Part shown: positions 24,759-32,899 of the stretch, piece after piece | Layout: each line of letters starts with the position of its first letter | How positions within the stretch are numbered: the first letter of the stretch is position 1 | Source: Faecalibacterium langellae | GTDB lineage: Bacteria > Bacillota > Clostridia > Oscillospirales > Ruminococcaceae | Assembly: GCF_002549775.1 (NCBI RefSeq) | Contig: NZ_NMTR01000004.1 | Coordinates: 124,001-188,000, forward strand | Length of the DNA: 64,000 bases | Direction: 5' to 3' | The notes under the pieces: model-generated | Seen by the model: the letters and a program-made list of their open reading frames with translations, nothing else | Databases searched by the model: none | Told to the model about the DNA's origin: nothing | Translations under genes and position numbers: made by a program

Positions 24759-25109
24759 ATGGCACGTATCAAGGGCGCAACCATGACTCACAAACGTCGT
24801 AAGAAGATGCTGAAGCTGGCCAAGGGCTTCTATGGCTGCAAGAGCAAGCACTTTAAGATGGCCAAGCAGCAGGTCATGAAGAGCGGCAACTACGCTCTGG
24901 CTGGCCGCCGCATGAAGAAGCGTCAGTTCCGCAACCTGTGGATCACCCGCATCAACAATGCAGTCCGTCCTCTGGGCATGAACTACTCCACCTTCATGGC
25001 AGGCCTGAAGAAGGCTGGCATCGAGCTGAACCGCAAGATGCTGTCTGAGATGGCCATCAACGATCCCAAGAGCTTCGCAGCTCTGGTCGAGACCGTCAAG
25101 AACGCCTGA
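24759..25109 (+). CDS. rplT: 50S ribosomal protein L20
   Basis: A 116-residue protein with [41 protein letters not shown] and a C-terminal globular domain ending [13 protein letters not shown]20 is essential for 50S assembly and in Bacillota represses its own operon at the leader. The ribosome site is AAAGGAGAT. A strong terminator follows. Confidence 0.98.
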   Translation: MARIKGATMTHKRRKKMLKLAKGFYGCKSKHFKMAKQQVMKSGNYALAGRRMKKRQFRNLWITRINNAVRPLGMNYSTFMAGLKKAGIELNRKMLSEMAINDPKSFAALVETVKNA

Positions 25110-25126
25110 TTAAGAACCTGATCCGA

Positions 25127-25156
25127 GACGCCCGCGCGTATACGCGGGCGTCCGTT
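25127..25156 (+). terminator. Intrinsic terminator of the infC operon
   Basis: Perfect ten-base GC stem (25127-25136 with 25143-25152) with a six-base loop, followed by CGTTTT. Confidence 0.9.
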
Positions 25157-25194
25157 TTGTATCCGGGGTTCTTGCGGACGAAAACAGTGTTTCA

Positions 25195-25243
25195 GGGCAG
25201 CGCCCTGCCGCAGGAGCTTTTGTGGCAGACGCTGCCCTTTTTG
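25195..25243 (+). terminator. Second terminator-like hairpin upstream of the SpoU gene
   Basis: Outer arms GGGCAGCG/CGCTGCCC (25195-25202 with 25230-25237), an inner CTGCCGCA/TGTGGCAG stem, then TTTTTGCTTTTTT. It may back up the rplT terminator or act as a leader attenuator for the gene at 25304. Confidence 0.7.
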
Positions 25244-25303
25244 CTTTTTTGGCAGGCAGCAGACCAATTTTGAACGTGAATGCAGCGAAAGGTTGAGAAC
25301 ACC

Positions 25304-26086
25304 ATGGACGAAAAAATCACCAGCCGGGAAAACGCAAAAATCAAATATGCCTGCCGCCTTTCTTCCAGCGCGGCCTTCCGCCGCAGTGAGGGCCGCTTTC
25401 TGGCCGAAGGGCGCAAGCTGTGCCCGGAGCTTTGCCGCGGCGCGCAGCTGGAGACCTTATTTTATACCGAGAGCGCCATGGCAAAGTGCCCGGAGCTGGC
25501 GTCCCTGCCCGGCGAACACTACCTTGTGGAGGACCATGTGGCCGACAAACTGGCCGACGTGGGCACCCATCAGGGCGTGTTCGGTGTGTTCCGCACCCCG
25601 GTGCACACACTGGATGAAGTGAAGAACGGCGGGCGCTACCTCGCCCTCGAGCGGGTGCAGGACCCCGGCAATGTGGGCACCCTGCTGCGCAGTGCGGCGG
25701 CCTTCGGCTTTGACGGCGTCATCCTCAGCGACGGCTGCGCCAGCGTGTGGGCCCCCAAGACCCTGCGGGCCTCCATGGGCGCGGCGGTGCGTATCCCGGT
25801 GATCGAAGCCGGGGCCCTGCCGCAGGCGGTGGCCCAGCTGCGGGCAAAGGGCATCACCTGTCTGGCGGCGGCGCTCTACAAGTCCCAGCCGCTGAGTGCG
25901 GCCAAAGCCAGTTACCCGGGCGGCGTGTGCGTCGTCATCGGCAGCGAGGGCCAGGGCCTGACCGATGAGACCATCGCCGCCTGCACCAGCACGGTGCGCA
26001 TCCCCATGACCGACCGGGTGGAAAGCCTGAACGCCGGCATCGCGGGCAGCATCCTGCTGTGGCACTTCCGGGAGGAGAGCCTGTGA
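25304..26086 (+). CDS. SpoU/TrmH-family RNA methyltransferase
   Basis: A 260-residue enzyme. An N-terminal RNA-binding substrate domain (KITSRENAKIKYACRLS, FLAEGRKL) precedes the SPOUT domain with its knot motifs: LALERVQDPGNVGTLLRSA, VVIGSEGQGL and IPMTDRVESLNAGIAGSILL. It methylates ribose 2'-OH in rRNA or tRNA using SAM; the exact target is unknown. ATG 25304 follows AAAGG by 11 bases. Its TGA overlaps the dprA GTG by three bases. Confidence 0.9.
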   Translation: MDEKITSRENAKIKYACRLSSSAAFRRSEGRFLAEGRKLCPELCRGAQLETLFYTESAMAKCPELASLPGEHYLVEDHVADKLADVGTHQGVFGVFRTPVHTLDEVKNGGRYLALERVQDPGNVGTLLRSAAAFGFDGVILSDGCASVWAPKTLRASMGAAVRIPVIEAGALPQAVAQLRAKGITCLAAALYKSQPLSAAKASYPGGVCVVIGSEGQGLTDETIAACTSTVRIPMTDRVESLNAGIAGSILLWHFREESL

Positions 26087-27210
26087 GCGGCCTTGCCGGG
26101 CAGACCAGCTTCTTCCCGCCGCCGGACCCGCTGCTGTGCTGGCTGTGGCTGGCCCATGTGCTGGGTCCGGCCAGCGCCCATGCAGGCCGCGTGCTGGACG
26201 CCTTTGGAGGTGCGCAGGAAGCCTGGGAAGCACGGGACACCGCCGAATTCCGCCTTGCGGCAGGGGATGCCGCTGCAGCCCGGGCGCAGCAGCTGGACCC
26301 GGAACAGTTCCACGGGCTGGTGATGCGGTGCGACGACCTGGGCGTGCGCATTTTGCCCTTTGACGACCCGGACTACCCGCTGGCCTTTTCCCGCATCCCG
26401 GATATGCCGCTGGTGCTCTACTGCACCGGCGATGCACTCTGGCTCAACGAGCCGGGGGCCGTGGGCATCGTGGGCAGCCGTAAGCCCACCGAGTACGGCC
26501 TGAACGCTGCGGCAGACATCGGCGGCGCACTGGCCAAAAGCGGTGCCATCATCGTCAGCGGCCTTGCCGACGGGCTGGACAGCGCCGGGCACAAGGCGGC
26601 CGTGAAAAATGACCGGCCCACCATCGCGGTGATGGGCGTGCCCATCGACCGCACCTATCCGGCGGCCAATGTGGCCCTGCGGCACAAGATCGAGCAGAAG
26701 GGCTGCGTCATCAGCGAGTACCCGCCCCGCAGCGACGGTGTGGGAGCCATCGGCTTTTTACAGCGCAACCGGCTCATTGCGGCGCTCAGCTCGGCGCTGC
26801 TGGTGGTGGAAGCCCGCGAAAAAAGCGGCACCATGTCCACTGTGGCCCACGCCGAGCGCTACGGCAAACCGGTGTTCGCAGTGCCGGGCAGCATCTATTC
26901 GCCCAACTCCGCGGGCACCAACGGCCTTTTGCGGGACGGACGGGCCCGTGCCGTGTGCACCGCCGAAGACCTGCTGGGCCCGCTGGGCCTGCACCCGGAC
27001 AAGCCTGCCGCCGTCACGGCCCGCAGGCCGGAGCCGGTGAGCGACACCGAGCGCAAAGTGCTGGCCTGCATCGGCCCGAAGCCGGTGGGGCTGGAAGAAC
27101 TGTGCGTGAACACCGGCCTGCCCACGGCGGTGCTGCTGAGCACCCTGATGAAGCTGGAGCTCTCCGGCCGGGTGTTCAAACAGCCGGGCCAGCGGTATGT
27201 GCTGCGGTAA
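26083..27210 (+). CDS. dprA: DNA-processing protein DprA (Smf)
   Basis: A 375-residue protein with the DprA Rossmann-fold domain: GIVGSRKPTEYG, IIVSGLADGLDSAGHKAAV, GVPIDRTYPAANVAL, ISEYPP, FLQRNRLIAALSSALLVVEA and KSGTMSTVAHAERYGKPVFAVPGSI. A winged-helix tail follows (GLEELCVNTGLPTAVLLSTLMKLEL). It loads RecA on incoming single-stranded DNA during transformation. GTG 26083 overlaps the previous stop and has AGGAG upstream. Only this competence-associated gene is seen in the window. Confidence 0.94.
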   Translation: MSGLAGQTSFFPPPDPLLCWLWLAHVLGPASAHAGRVLDAFGGAQEAWEARDTAEFRLAAGDAAAARAQQLDPEQFHGLVMRCDDLGVRILPFDDPDYPLAFSRIPDMPLVLYCTGDALWLNEPGAVGIVGSRKPTEYGLNAAADIGGALAKSGAIIVSGLADGLDSAGHKAAVKNDRPTIAVMGVPIDRTYPAANVALRHKIEQKGCVISEYPPRSDGVGAIGFLQRNRLIAALSSALLVVEAREKSGTMSTVAHAERYGKPVFAVPGSIYSPNSAGTNGLLRDGRARAVCTAEDLLGPLGLHPDKPAAVTARRPEPVSDTERKVLACIGPKPVGLEELCVNTGLPTAVLLSTLMKLELSGRVFKQPGQRYVLR

Positions 27211-27245
27211 AGCATAAATTTTACTGGCACTGCACACAACAAGTG

Positions 27246-27254
27246 TGGTATGAT
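27246..27254 (+). promoter_or_regulatory. Extended -10 promoter for topA
   Basis: TGG directly precedes TATGAT (27249-27254), about 90 bases before the topA ATG; no clear -35. Confidence 0.4.
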
Positions 27255-27341
27255 AAAAAAGAGAATCCCGCGCTGGGCACAAGGGGTGCACGGTGCGTTC
27301 TGATAAAAAGAAGAAAGAACATCGAATGGGAGTAATCACGA

Positions 27342-29426
27342 ATGGCGAAACTGGTAATCGTGGAGTCGCCGGCTAAGGCGAAGACCATCGGCAAATATCT
27401 GGGCGATGATTATGAGGTCACCGCCAGCATGGGCCATATCCGCGACCTGCCCGCTTCTCAGCTGGGCATCGACGTGGAGCATGACTATGCCCCGCAGTAC
27501 ATCAGCATCAAGGGCAAGGAAAAGCTCATCAAGGAGCTGAAAAGCAAAGCCAAACACGCCGACGGCGTGCTTCTCGCGACCGACCCGGACCGCGAAGGCG
27601 AAGCCATCAGCTGGCATCTGGCCAACATTCTGGGGCTGGACCCCCACGAGCCCAACCGTGTCACCTTTGACGAGATCACTAAGAAGGGTGTGAAGGAGGG
27701 CATGGCACATCCTCGTGCCATCGACGAAGACTTGTTCAACGCCCAGCAGGCCCGCCGCGTGCTGGACCGTCTGGTGGGCTACAAGCTCAGCCCGTTTTTG
27801 TGGCGCAAGGTGCGCCGGGGCCTTTCCGCAGGCCGCGTGCAGAGCGTGGCCGTGCGCCTGATCGACGACCGCGAGAAGGAGATCGAGAACTTCAAGCCCG
27901 ACGAATACTGGAACGTGGACGCCACCCTCGGCGCAGGCCACAAGAGCTTCACCGCCCGCCTGGCTTCGGACAGCAAGGGCAAGAAGCTGCTGCCGAAGAA
28001 CGAGGCCGAGGCCCGCGCCATCGAAAAGGGCCTGGAAGGTGCCGAGTATGTGGTGACCGAGCTGAAAAAGGGCAAGCGCGCAAAGCAGCCCACCCCGGCC
28101 TTCATCACCAGTACCCTGCAGCAGGAGGCTTCCCGCCGGCTGGGCTTCACGGCCACCCGCACCATGCGCGCCGCTCAGACGTTGTACGAAGGCGTGGACA
28201 TCGCAGGCCACGGCACCATGGGTCTGATCACCTATATGCGTACCGACAGCCTGCGTATTTCCGACGAAGCTGTGGCTGCCGCCAAGGAATACATCGCCGG
28301 TGCCTACGGCGAAGCCTATATCTGCCCCTACAAGCGCACCTGGAAGACCAAGAGCGCTACCGCTGCGCAGGACGCCCACGAAGCCATCCGTCCCTCGGTG
28401 CCGTCCCTGACGCCGGACGAGGTGGACAAGAGCATCAGCGGCGACACCGCCAAGCTCTACCGCATGATCTGGAGCCGCTTTATGGCCAGCCAGATGGCCG
28501 ACTGCCAGCAGGACACCGTGTCCGTCACGGTCAGCGCGGCAGATTACCGCTTCAAGGCCAGCGGCTACACCGTCACCTTCGACGGCTTCACTGTCCTGTA
28601 CGAGGAAGCCACCGACGAAAAGGAAAAGAAGGAGACCGCTCTGCCCCCGCTGGAACAGGGCCAGGTGCTGAAGCTGCGGGAGCTCAAGAGCGAGCAGAAG
28701 TTCACGCAGCCGCCCGCCCGCTACACCGAAGCCACCCTCATCAAGGCACTGGAAGAAAACGGCATCGGCCGTCCTTCCACCTATGCGCCCATCATCACCA
28801 CCATCATCGACCGCGGCTATGTGGAGCGCGACCAGAAGAAGCTCAAGCCCACCCTGCTGGGCCGGGCTGTGGACGGCTTGATGCTGGAGCAGTTCCCCCA
28901 CATCGTGGATGTGGACTTCTCCGCCCAGATGGAAAAGAATCTGGATAAGATCGAGAGCGGCAAGGCTGACTGGCACAAGACCGTGGACGACTTCTACAAG
29001 GGCTTTGCCGCCAGCCTCGAGCAGGCCGAGAAGAACATGGAAGGCAAGAAGGTCAAGGTGCCGGACGAGCCTTCCAGCGAGGTGTGCGACCTGTGCGGCC
29101 GCCCCATGGTCATCAAGGTGGGCAAGTACGGCAAGTTTTTGGCCTGCAGCGGCTTCCCCGAGTGCCGGGGAACCAAGCGTCTGGTGAAGGATACCGGCGG
29201 CATCTGCCCCAAGTGCGGCAAGGGCCGTATGCTGGAGCGCAAGAGCTCCAAGGGCCGCATCTACTACGGCTGCGAGCGCTACCCGGACTGCGACTTCATG
29301 ACCTGGGATATGCCGGTGCCCACCAAGTGCGAAAAGTGCGGCAGCACCCTGTTCCGCAAGGGCAGCAAGCTCTACTGCGCCAAGGAAGGCTGCGGCTTTG
29401 AGATGCCGGTGCCGAAAAAAGATTAA
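27342..29426 (+). CDS. topA: DNA topoisomerase I
   Basis: A 694-residue type IA topoisomerase. The Toprim domain has VIVESPAKAKTIGKYLG and LLATDPDREGEAISWHL; the active-site tyrosine lies in GLITYMRTDSLRIS (Tyr298). Three C-terminal zinc ribbons start CDLCGRP, CPKCGKG and CEKCGST (about 580-690). It relaxes negative supercoils. ATG 27342 follows GGGAG by nine bases. It is followed by a structured repeat and trmFO, a common order in Bacillota (dprA-topA-trmFO). Confidence 0.97.
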   Translation: MAKLVIVESPAKAKTIGKYLGDDYEVTASMGHIRDLPASQLGIDVEHDYAPQYISIKGKEKLIKELKSKAKHADGVLLATDPDREGEAISWHLANILGLDPHEPNRVTFDEITKKGVKEGMAHPRAIDEDLFNAQQARRVLDRLVGYKLSPFLWRKVRRGLSAGRVQSVAVRLIDDREKEIENFKPDEYWNVDATLGAGHKSFTARLASDSKGKKLLPKNEAEARAIEKGLEGAEYVVTELKKGKRAKQPTPAFITSTLQQEASRRLGFTATRTMRAAQTLYEGVDIAGHGTMGLITYMRTDSLRISDEAVAAAKEYIAGAYGEAYICPYKRTWKTKSATAAQDAHEAIRPSVPSLTPDEVDKSISGDTAKLYRMIWSRFMASQMADCQQDTVSVTVSAADYRFKASGYTVTFDGFTVLYEEATDEKEKKETALPPLEQGQVLKLRELKSEQKFTQPPARYTEATLIKALEENGIGRPSTYAPIITTIIDRGYVERDQKKLKPTLLGRAVDGLMLEQFPHIVDVDFSAQMEKNLDKIESGKADWHKTVDDFYKGFAASLEQAEKNMEGKKVKVPDEPSSEVCDLCGRPMVIKVGKYGKFLACSGFPECRGTKRLVKDTGGICPKCGKGRMLERKSSKGRIYYGCERYPDCDFMTWDMPVPTKCEKCGSTLFRKGSKLYCAKEGCGFEMPVPKKD

Positions 29427-29436
29427 ATTGTGAACT

Positions 29437-29614
29437 GGCTCGCCCTCTCAGCCTCACTTCGCTCGGCAGCTCCCCCAAAGGGGGAGCCAAGGGCATGGCG
29501 GGAGTGCTCTTGCCTCTCCCTTTGAAAGACTTCCCCCGGTCGGTGGAAGATGTCGCGTTAGCGACAGAAAGGGGAACAAGGTGGCACGGCGTAAGCCATG
29601 ACGGAGAGGGCGAA
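29437..29614. repeat. Structured intergenic repeat, copy B
   Basis: Ends CTCGCCCTCTCAG and GGAGAGGGCGAAG. Internal hairpins are GGCTCCCCC/GGGGGAGCC-type near the left end, a CTCTCCC/GAAAG module, CCCCCGGTCGGTGG, and TGTCGCGTTAGCGACA. Sits between topA and trmFO, on the coding strand's gap. Confidence 0.85.
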
Positions 29615-29635
29615 GACGCTAAAGGATAAGAGTAT

Positions 29636-31012
29636 ATGAATCAATACAAAGTTACCGTGCTGGGCGCGGGTCTGGCGGGCTGCGAAGCCGCCCTCTGGCT
29701 GGCGGGCAAGGGCGTGCAGGTGGACCTGTACGAGCAGAAGCCCACCCATTTTTCCCCGGCCCACAAGAGCGCCGGTTTTGCCGAGCTGATCTGCTCCAAC
29801 AGCCTGAAAGCGGAGCGGCTGGATTCTGCCTCCGGTCTGCTCAAGGAAGAAATGCGCCGCATGGGCAGCCAGCTGCTGAACGCTGCTGAGACGGCCCGTG
29901 TGGCCGCGGGCGGTGCGCTGGCCGTGGACCGCGACGCTTTCAGCACCGAGGTGACCCGCATGGTGGAAAGCTGTGAGAACATCACCGTCCACCGGGAGCG
30001 GGTGGAGCACATCGACGAAAGCGCCCCCATTCTGGTGGCCACCGGCCCACTGACCGACGGGGCACTGGCCGACGAGATCGGCCGCCTGACCGGTGACGAG
30101 CGCCTGCATTTCTACGATGCCGTGGCCCCCATCGTCACGGCTGAGAGCCTTGACTACAACAAGGTGTTTGCGGCGTCCCGCTATGACCGGGGTGAAGCCG
30201 ACTACCTGAACTGCCCCTTTAATAAAGAAGAATACGAAGCGTTCCACGCGGCCCTTGCATCTGCCGAGCGTGCACCCCTGCACGACTTTGACACCGGTGC
30301 CGAGCAGTCGGCCCAGCCCGACCCGGACGCCCACGGCAAAAAAGCCGATACCGTCACGGTGTACGAGGGCTGCATGCCCATTGAGATCATGGCCGCCCGC
30401 GGTGCCGATACCATGCGGTTCGGCCCGCTGCGCCCGGTGGGCCTTGTGAATCCGGCCACCGGCCACCGCCCCTGGGCCAATGTGCAGCTGCGCGCCGAAA
30501 ATAAGGAGCGCACCCTGTATAACATCGTGGGCTTCCAGACAAACCTCAAGTGGGGCGAGCAGAAGCGGGTGTTCAGCATGATCCCGGGTCTGGAAAACGC
30601 CGAGTTCGTGCGGTACGGCGTCATGCACCGCAACACCTTCCTCGATGCGCCCCGGGTGCTGAACGCCGGCCTGAACCTGAAAGACCACCCCAACGTGTTC
30701 TTTGCAGGCCAGATCACCGGCTTTGAGGGCTATATGGAAAGCGCCGCCTGCGGATTGCTTGCCGCCCGCAGCCTGTACGCCCGCCTCGCGGGCAAAGAGC
30801 TGCCCGCGCCGCCGGTCGACACCATGTGCGGTGCGCTGGTGCAGTACCTGACCACCGAGAACAAGCACTTCCAGCCCATGGGAGCCAACATGGGCATTCT
30901 GCCGCCGCTGCCCGCCGAGACCCGTCCCCGGGACAAGCGGCTGCGTTACATGGCACAGGCCGAGCGCGCTGTTGCCAGCTTCCAGCACTGGCTGGAGGAA
31001 ACTGCTCTGTAA
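29636..31012 (+). CDS. trmFO: Methylenetetrahydrofolate-tRNA-(uracil-5-)-methyltransferase TrmFO
   Basis: A 458-residue flavoprotein: FAD-binding GAGLAGCEAALWLA at the N-terminus, FAELICSNSLKAE, VATGPLT, and a C-terminal FFAGQITGFEGYMESAACGLLA. It makes m5U54 in tRNA using methylene-THF and FAD. ATG 29636 follows AAAGGAT. The gap before it holds repeat copy B. Confidence 0.96.
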   Translation: MNQYKVTVLGAGLAGCEAALWLAGKGVQVDLYEQKPTHFSPAHKSAGFAELICSNSLKAERLDSASGLLKEEMRRMGSQLLNAAETARVAAGGALAVDRDAFSTEVTRMVESCENITVHRERVEHIDESAPILVATGPLTDGALADEIGRLTGDERLHFYDAVAPIVTAESLDYNKVFAASRYDRGEADYLNCPFNKEEYEAFHAALASAERAPLHDFDTGAEQSAQPDPDAHGKKADTVTVYEGCMPIEIMAARGADTMRFGPLRPVGLVNPATGHRPWANVQLRAENKERTLYNIVGFQTNLKWGEQKRVFSMIPGLENAEFVRYGVMHRNTFLDAPRVLNAGLNLKDHPNVFFAGQITGFEGYMESAACGLLAARSLYARLAGKELPAPPVDTMCGALVQYLTTENKHFQPMGANMGILPPLPAETRPRDKRLRYMAQAERAVASFQHWLEETAL

Positions 31013-31041
31013 GGCAAACCACCTGAAAGGAGAAAACAGGT

Positions 31042-32058
31042 ATGAAGATCATTGTGGACATGATGGGCGGCGACAACGCCCCGCTGGCGGTTCTGGAGGG
31101 CGCTGCACAGGCCGTTAAGGAGTACGGTGTGCAGCTGATCGGTGTGGGCAACGAGGCGCTGGTGCGCAAGACCGCCGCCGAGCACAACATTCCGCTGGAC
31201 GGCATCGAACTGGTGAACTGCACCGAGACCATCGAGATGTGCGATGAGCCCGCCCGCGCCATCCGTCAGAAAAAGGATTCCTCCATTGTGGTGGGTCTGA
31301 ATATGCTCAAGGAGGGCAAGGGCGACGCCTTTGTCTCTGCCGGCAGCACCGGTGCACTGCACGTTGGCGCAAGCCTCATCGTGCGTACCCTCAAGGGCAT
31401 CAAGCGCCCGGCTCTGGCCACCATGGTGCCCGCCAAGAAGCAGGCTTATCTGCTGCTGGACTGCGGTGCCAACGTGGAGTGCCGCCCGGAGATGCTGGCC
31501 GCCTTTGCGGTCATGGGCAGCTGCTATGTGAACAAGGTGGAGGGCCGCAAGAGCCCCAGCGTGGCGCTGACGAACAACGGTGCCGAGGAGAGCAAGGGTA
31601 CCCCCATGCTGCGGGACGCACACCAGCTGCTGAAAGTCACCCCGGGCGTCCACTTCGTGGGCAACATCGAGCCGCGCGATGTGCCGAACGGTGAAGTGGA
31701 CGTGGTGGTGTGCGACGGCTTCACCGGCAATGTGATCCTCAAGCTGACCGAGGGCGTGGCAAAAATGCTGCTGGGCATGCTGAAACAGATGTTCCTCGCA
31801 AATCTCGGCGGCAAGCTGGCCTACCTGCTGCTCAAGGGCGGCGTGGCCGACCTCAAGCACCAGATGGACAGCGAGGAATACGGCGGCGCACCCTTCCTGG
31901 GCGCGAAGCAGCCGGTCATCAAGGCACACGGTTCTTCCAAGGCCAAGGGCATCAAAAACGCCATCCGGCAGGCCAAGATCTGCGTGGAGAACGACCTGTG
32001 CGGCACCATGCAGTCTGCGCTGGATGAGCTGGCCGCAGCGAATAAAACAGAGGAATAA
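31042..32058 (+). CDS. plsX: Phosphate acyltransferase PlsX
   Basis: A 338-residue enzyme: MKIIVDMMGGDNAPLAVLEG, DAFVSAGSTGALHVGA, TMVPAKKQAYLLLDCGAN, DVVVCDGFTGNVILKLTEG. It transfers acyl chains from acyl-ACP to phosphate at the start of phospholipid synthesis. It lies 29 bases after trmFO with AAAGGAGA. The usual downstream acpP is absent; a repeat copy and then rnc follow. Confidence 0.96.
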   Translation: MKIIVDMMGGDNAPLAVLEGAAQAVKEYGVQLIGVGNEALVRKTAAEHNIPLDGIELVNCTETIEMCDEPARAIRQKKDSSIVVGLNMLKEGKGDAFVSAGSTGALHVGASLIVRTLKGIKRPALATMVPAKKQAYLLLDCGANVECRPEMLAAFAVMGSCYVNKVEGRKSPSVALTNNGAEESKGTPMLRDAHQLLKVTPGVHFVGNIEPRDVPNGEVDVVVCDGFTGNVILKLTEGVAKMLLGMLKQMFLANLGGKLAYLLLKGGVADLKHQMDSEEYGGAPFLGAKQPVIKAHGSSKAKGIKNAIRQAKICVENDLCGTMQSALDELAAANKTEE

Positions 32059-32070
32059 GGGCAGTGAAAT

Positions 32071-32190
32071 CGCCCTCTCCGTCATTGCTTCGCAATGCCA
32101 CCTCTCCCAAAGGGAGAGGCGAGATGCCTTTCGGGCGAGTTCTTGGCTCTCCCTTTGGGAAAGCTGGACGCGAAGCGGCCTGAGAGGGCG
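32071..32190. repeat. Structured intergenic repeat, copy C
   Basis: Ends CGCCCTCTCCG and TGAGAGGGCG (32071 and 32190). Internal stems: CATTGC-TTC-GCAATG, CCTCTCCC/GGGAGAGG, CTCTCCC/GGGAAAG, and a variable GGACGCGAAGCGGCC module before the right end. Sits between plsX and rnc. Confidence 0.88.
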
Positions 32191-32224
32191 GGGATGCTGA
32201 CCATATGAGCAAGGGAGTCGAAAT

Positions 32225-32899
32225 ATGAGCCATCAGTTGGAAACAATTATTGGTTATACGTTCAAAAACCCGGAGCTGCTGGAAACGGCCCTGACCCACA
32301 CCAGCTACGCCAACGAGAGCCGCACCCCGGTCAAGCACAACGAGCGGCTGGAATTTCTGGGCGACAGCGTGCTGCAGATCGTCTCGGCAGATTATCTGTT
32401 CCACGCCTACGCCGACCGGCCGGAGGGTGATCTGACCCGCATCCGCGCCAGCCTTGTGAGCGAGGGGGCCCTGTTCCAGTTCGCGCAGGAGATCAACCTG
32501 GGCGAATACCTGCGCCTGGGCCGCGGCGAGGAGCGCTGCGGCGGACGCAACCGCCCCAGTGTGGTGTCCGATGCGTTTGAAGCACTCATTGCGGCGCTGT
32601 ATCTGGACGGCGGCATGGATGTGGCCCGCAAGTTCATCCTGCCCTTCATCACCGAGGGCAAGCACGCCGAGGCCGACTACAAGACCCGCCTGCAGGAGAT
32701 CGTGCAGCAGAACCCGGAAGAACGCCTGAGCTATGTGGTGGAAAGCGAGTCCGGCCCGGACCACGACAAGCACTTCGTGGTGGCCGTGCGCTTCAACTCC
32801 GACCGTGTGGCCCGGGGTGAGGGCCGCAGCAAGAAGGCTGCCGAGCAGTGCGCCGCCAAAGAGGCACTCAAGCTGCTGGGCGTGATAAAGGAAAAGTAA
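32225..32899 (+). CDS. rnc: Ribonuclease III
   Basis: A 224-residue enzyme. The catalytic domain has ERLEFLGDSVLQ (signature, about 37-48) with the acidic site, and DAFEALIAALYLDGG. A double-stranded RNA-binding domain occupies about 150-220 (DYKTRLQEIVQ to KKAAEQCAAKEALKLL). It cleaves dsRNA and processes rRNA. ATG 32225 follows AAGGGAG. Its TAA directly abuts the smc ATG, so the two are co-transcribed. Confidence 0.96.
   Translation: MSHQLETIIGYTFKNPELLETALTHTSYANESRTPVKHNERLEFLGDSVLQIVSADYLFHAYADRPEGDLTRIRASLVSEGALFQFAQEINLGEYLRLGRGEERCGGRNRPSVVSDAFEALIAALYLDGGMDVARKFILPFITEGKHAEADYKTRLQEIVQQNPEERLSYVVESESGPDHDKHFVVAVRFNSDRVARGEGRSKKAAEQCAAKEALKLLGVIKEK

Noticed and set aside
27226-27254. 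Sigma-54 promoter (TGGCAC) before topA
   Set aside because: The GC element at the required -12 spacing is missing.
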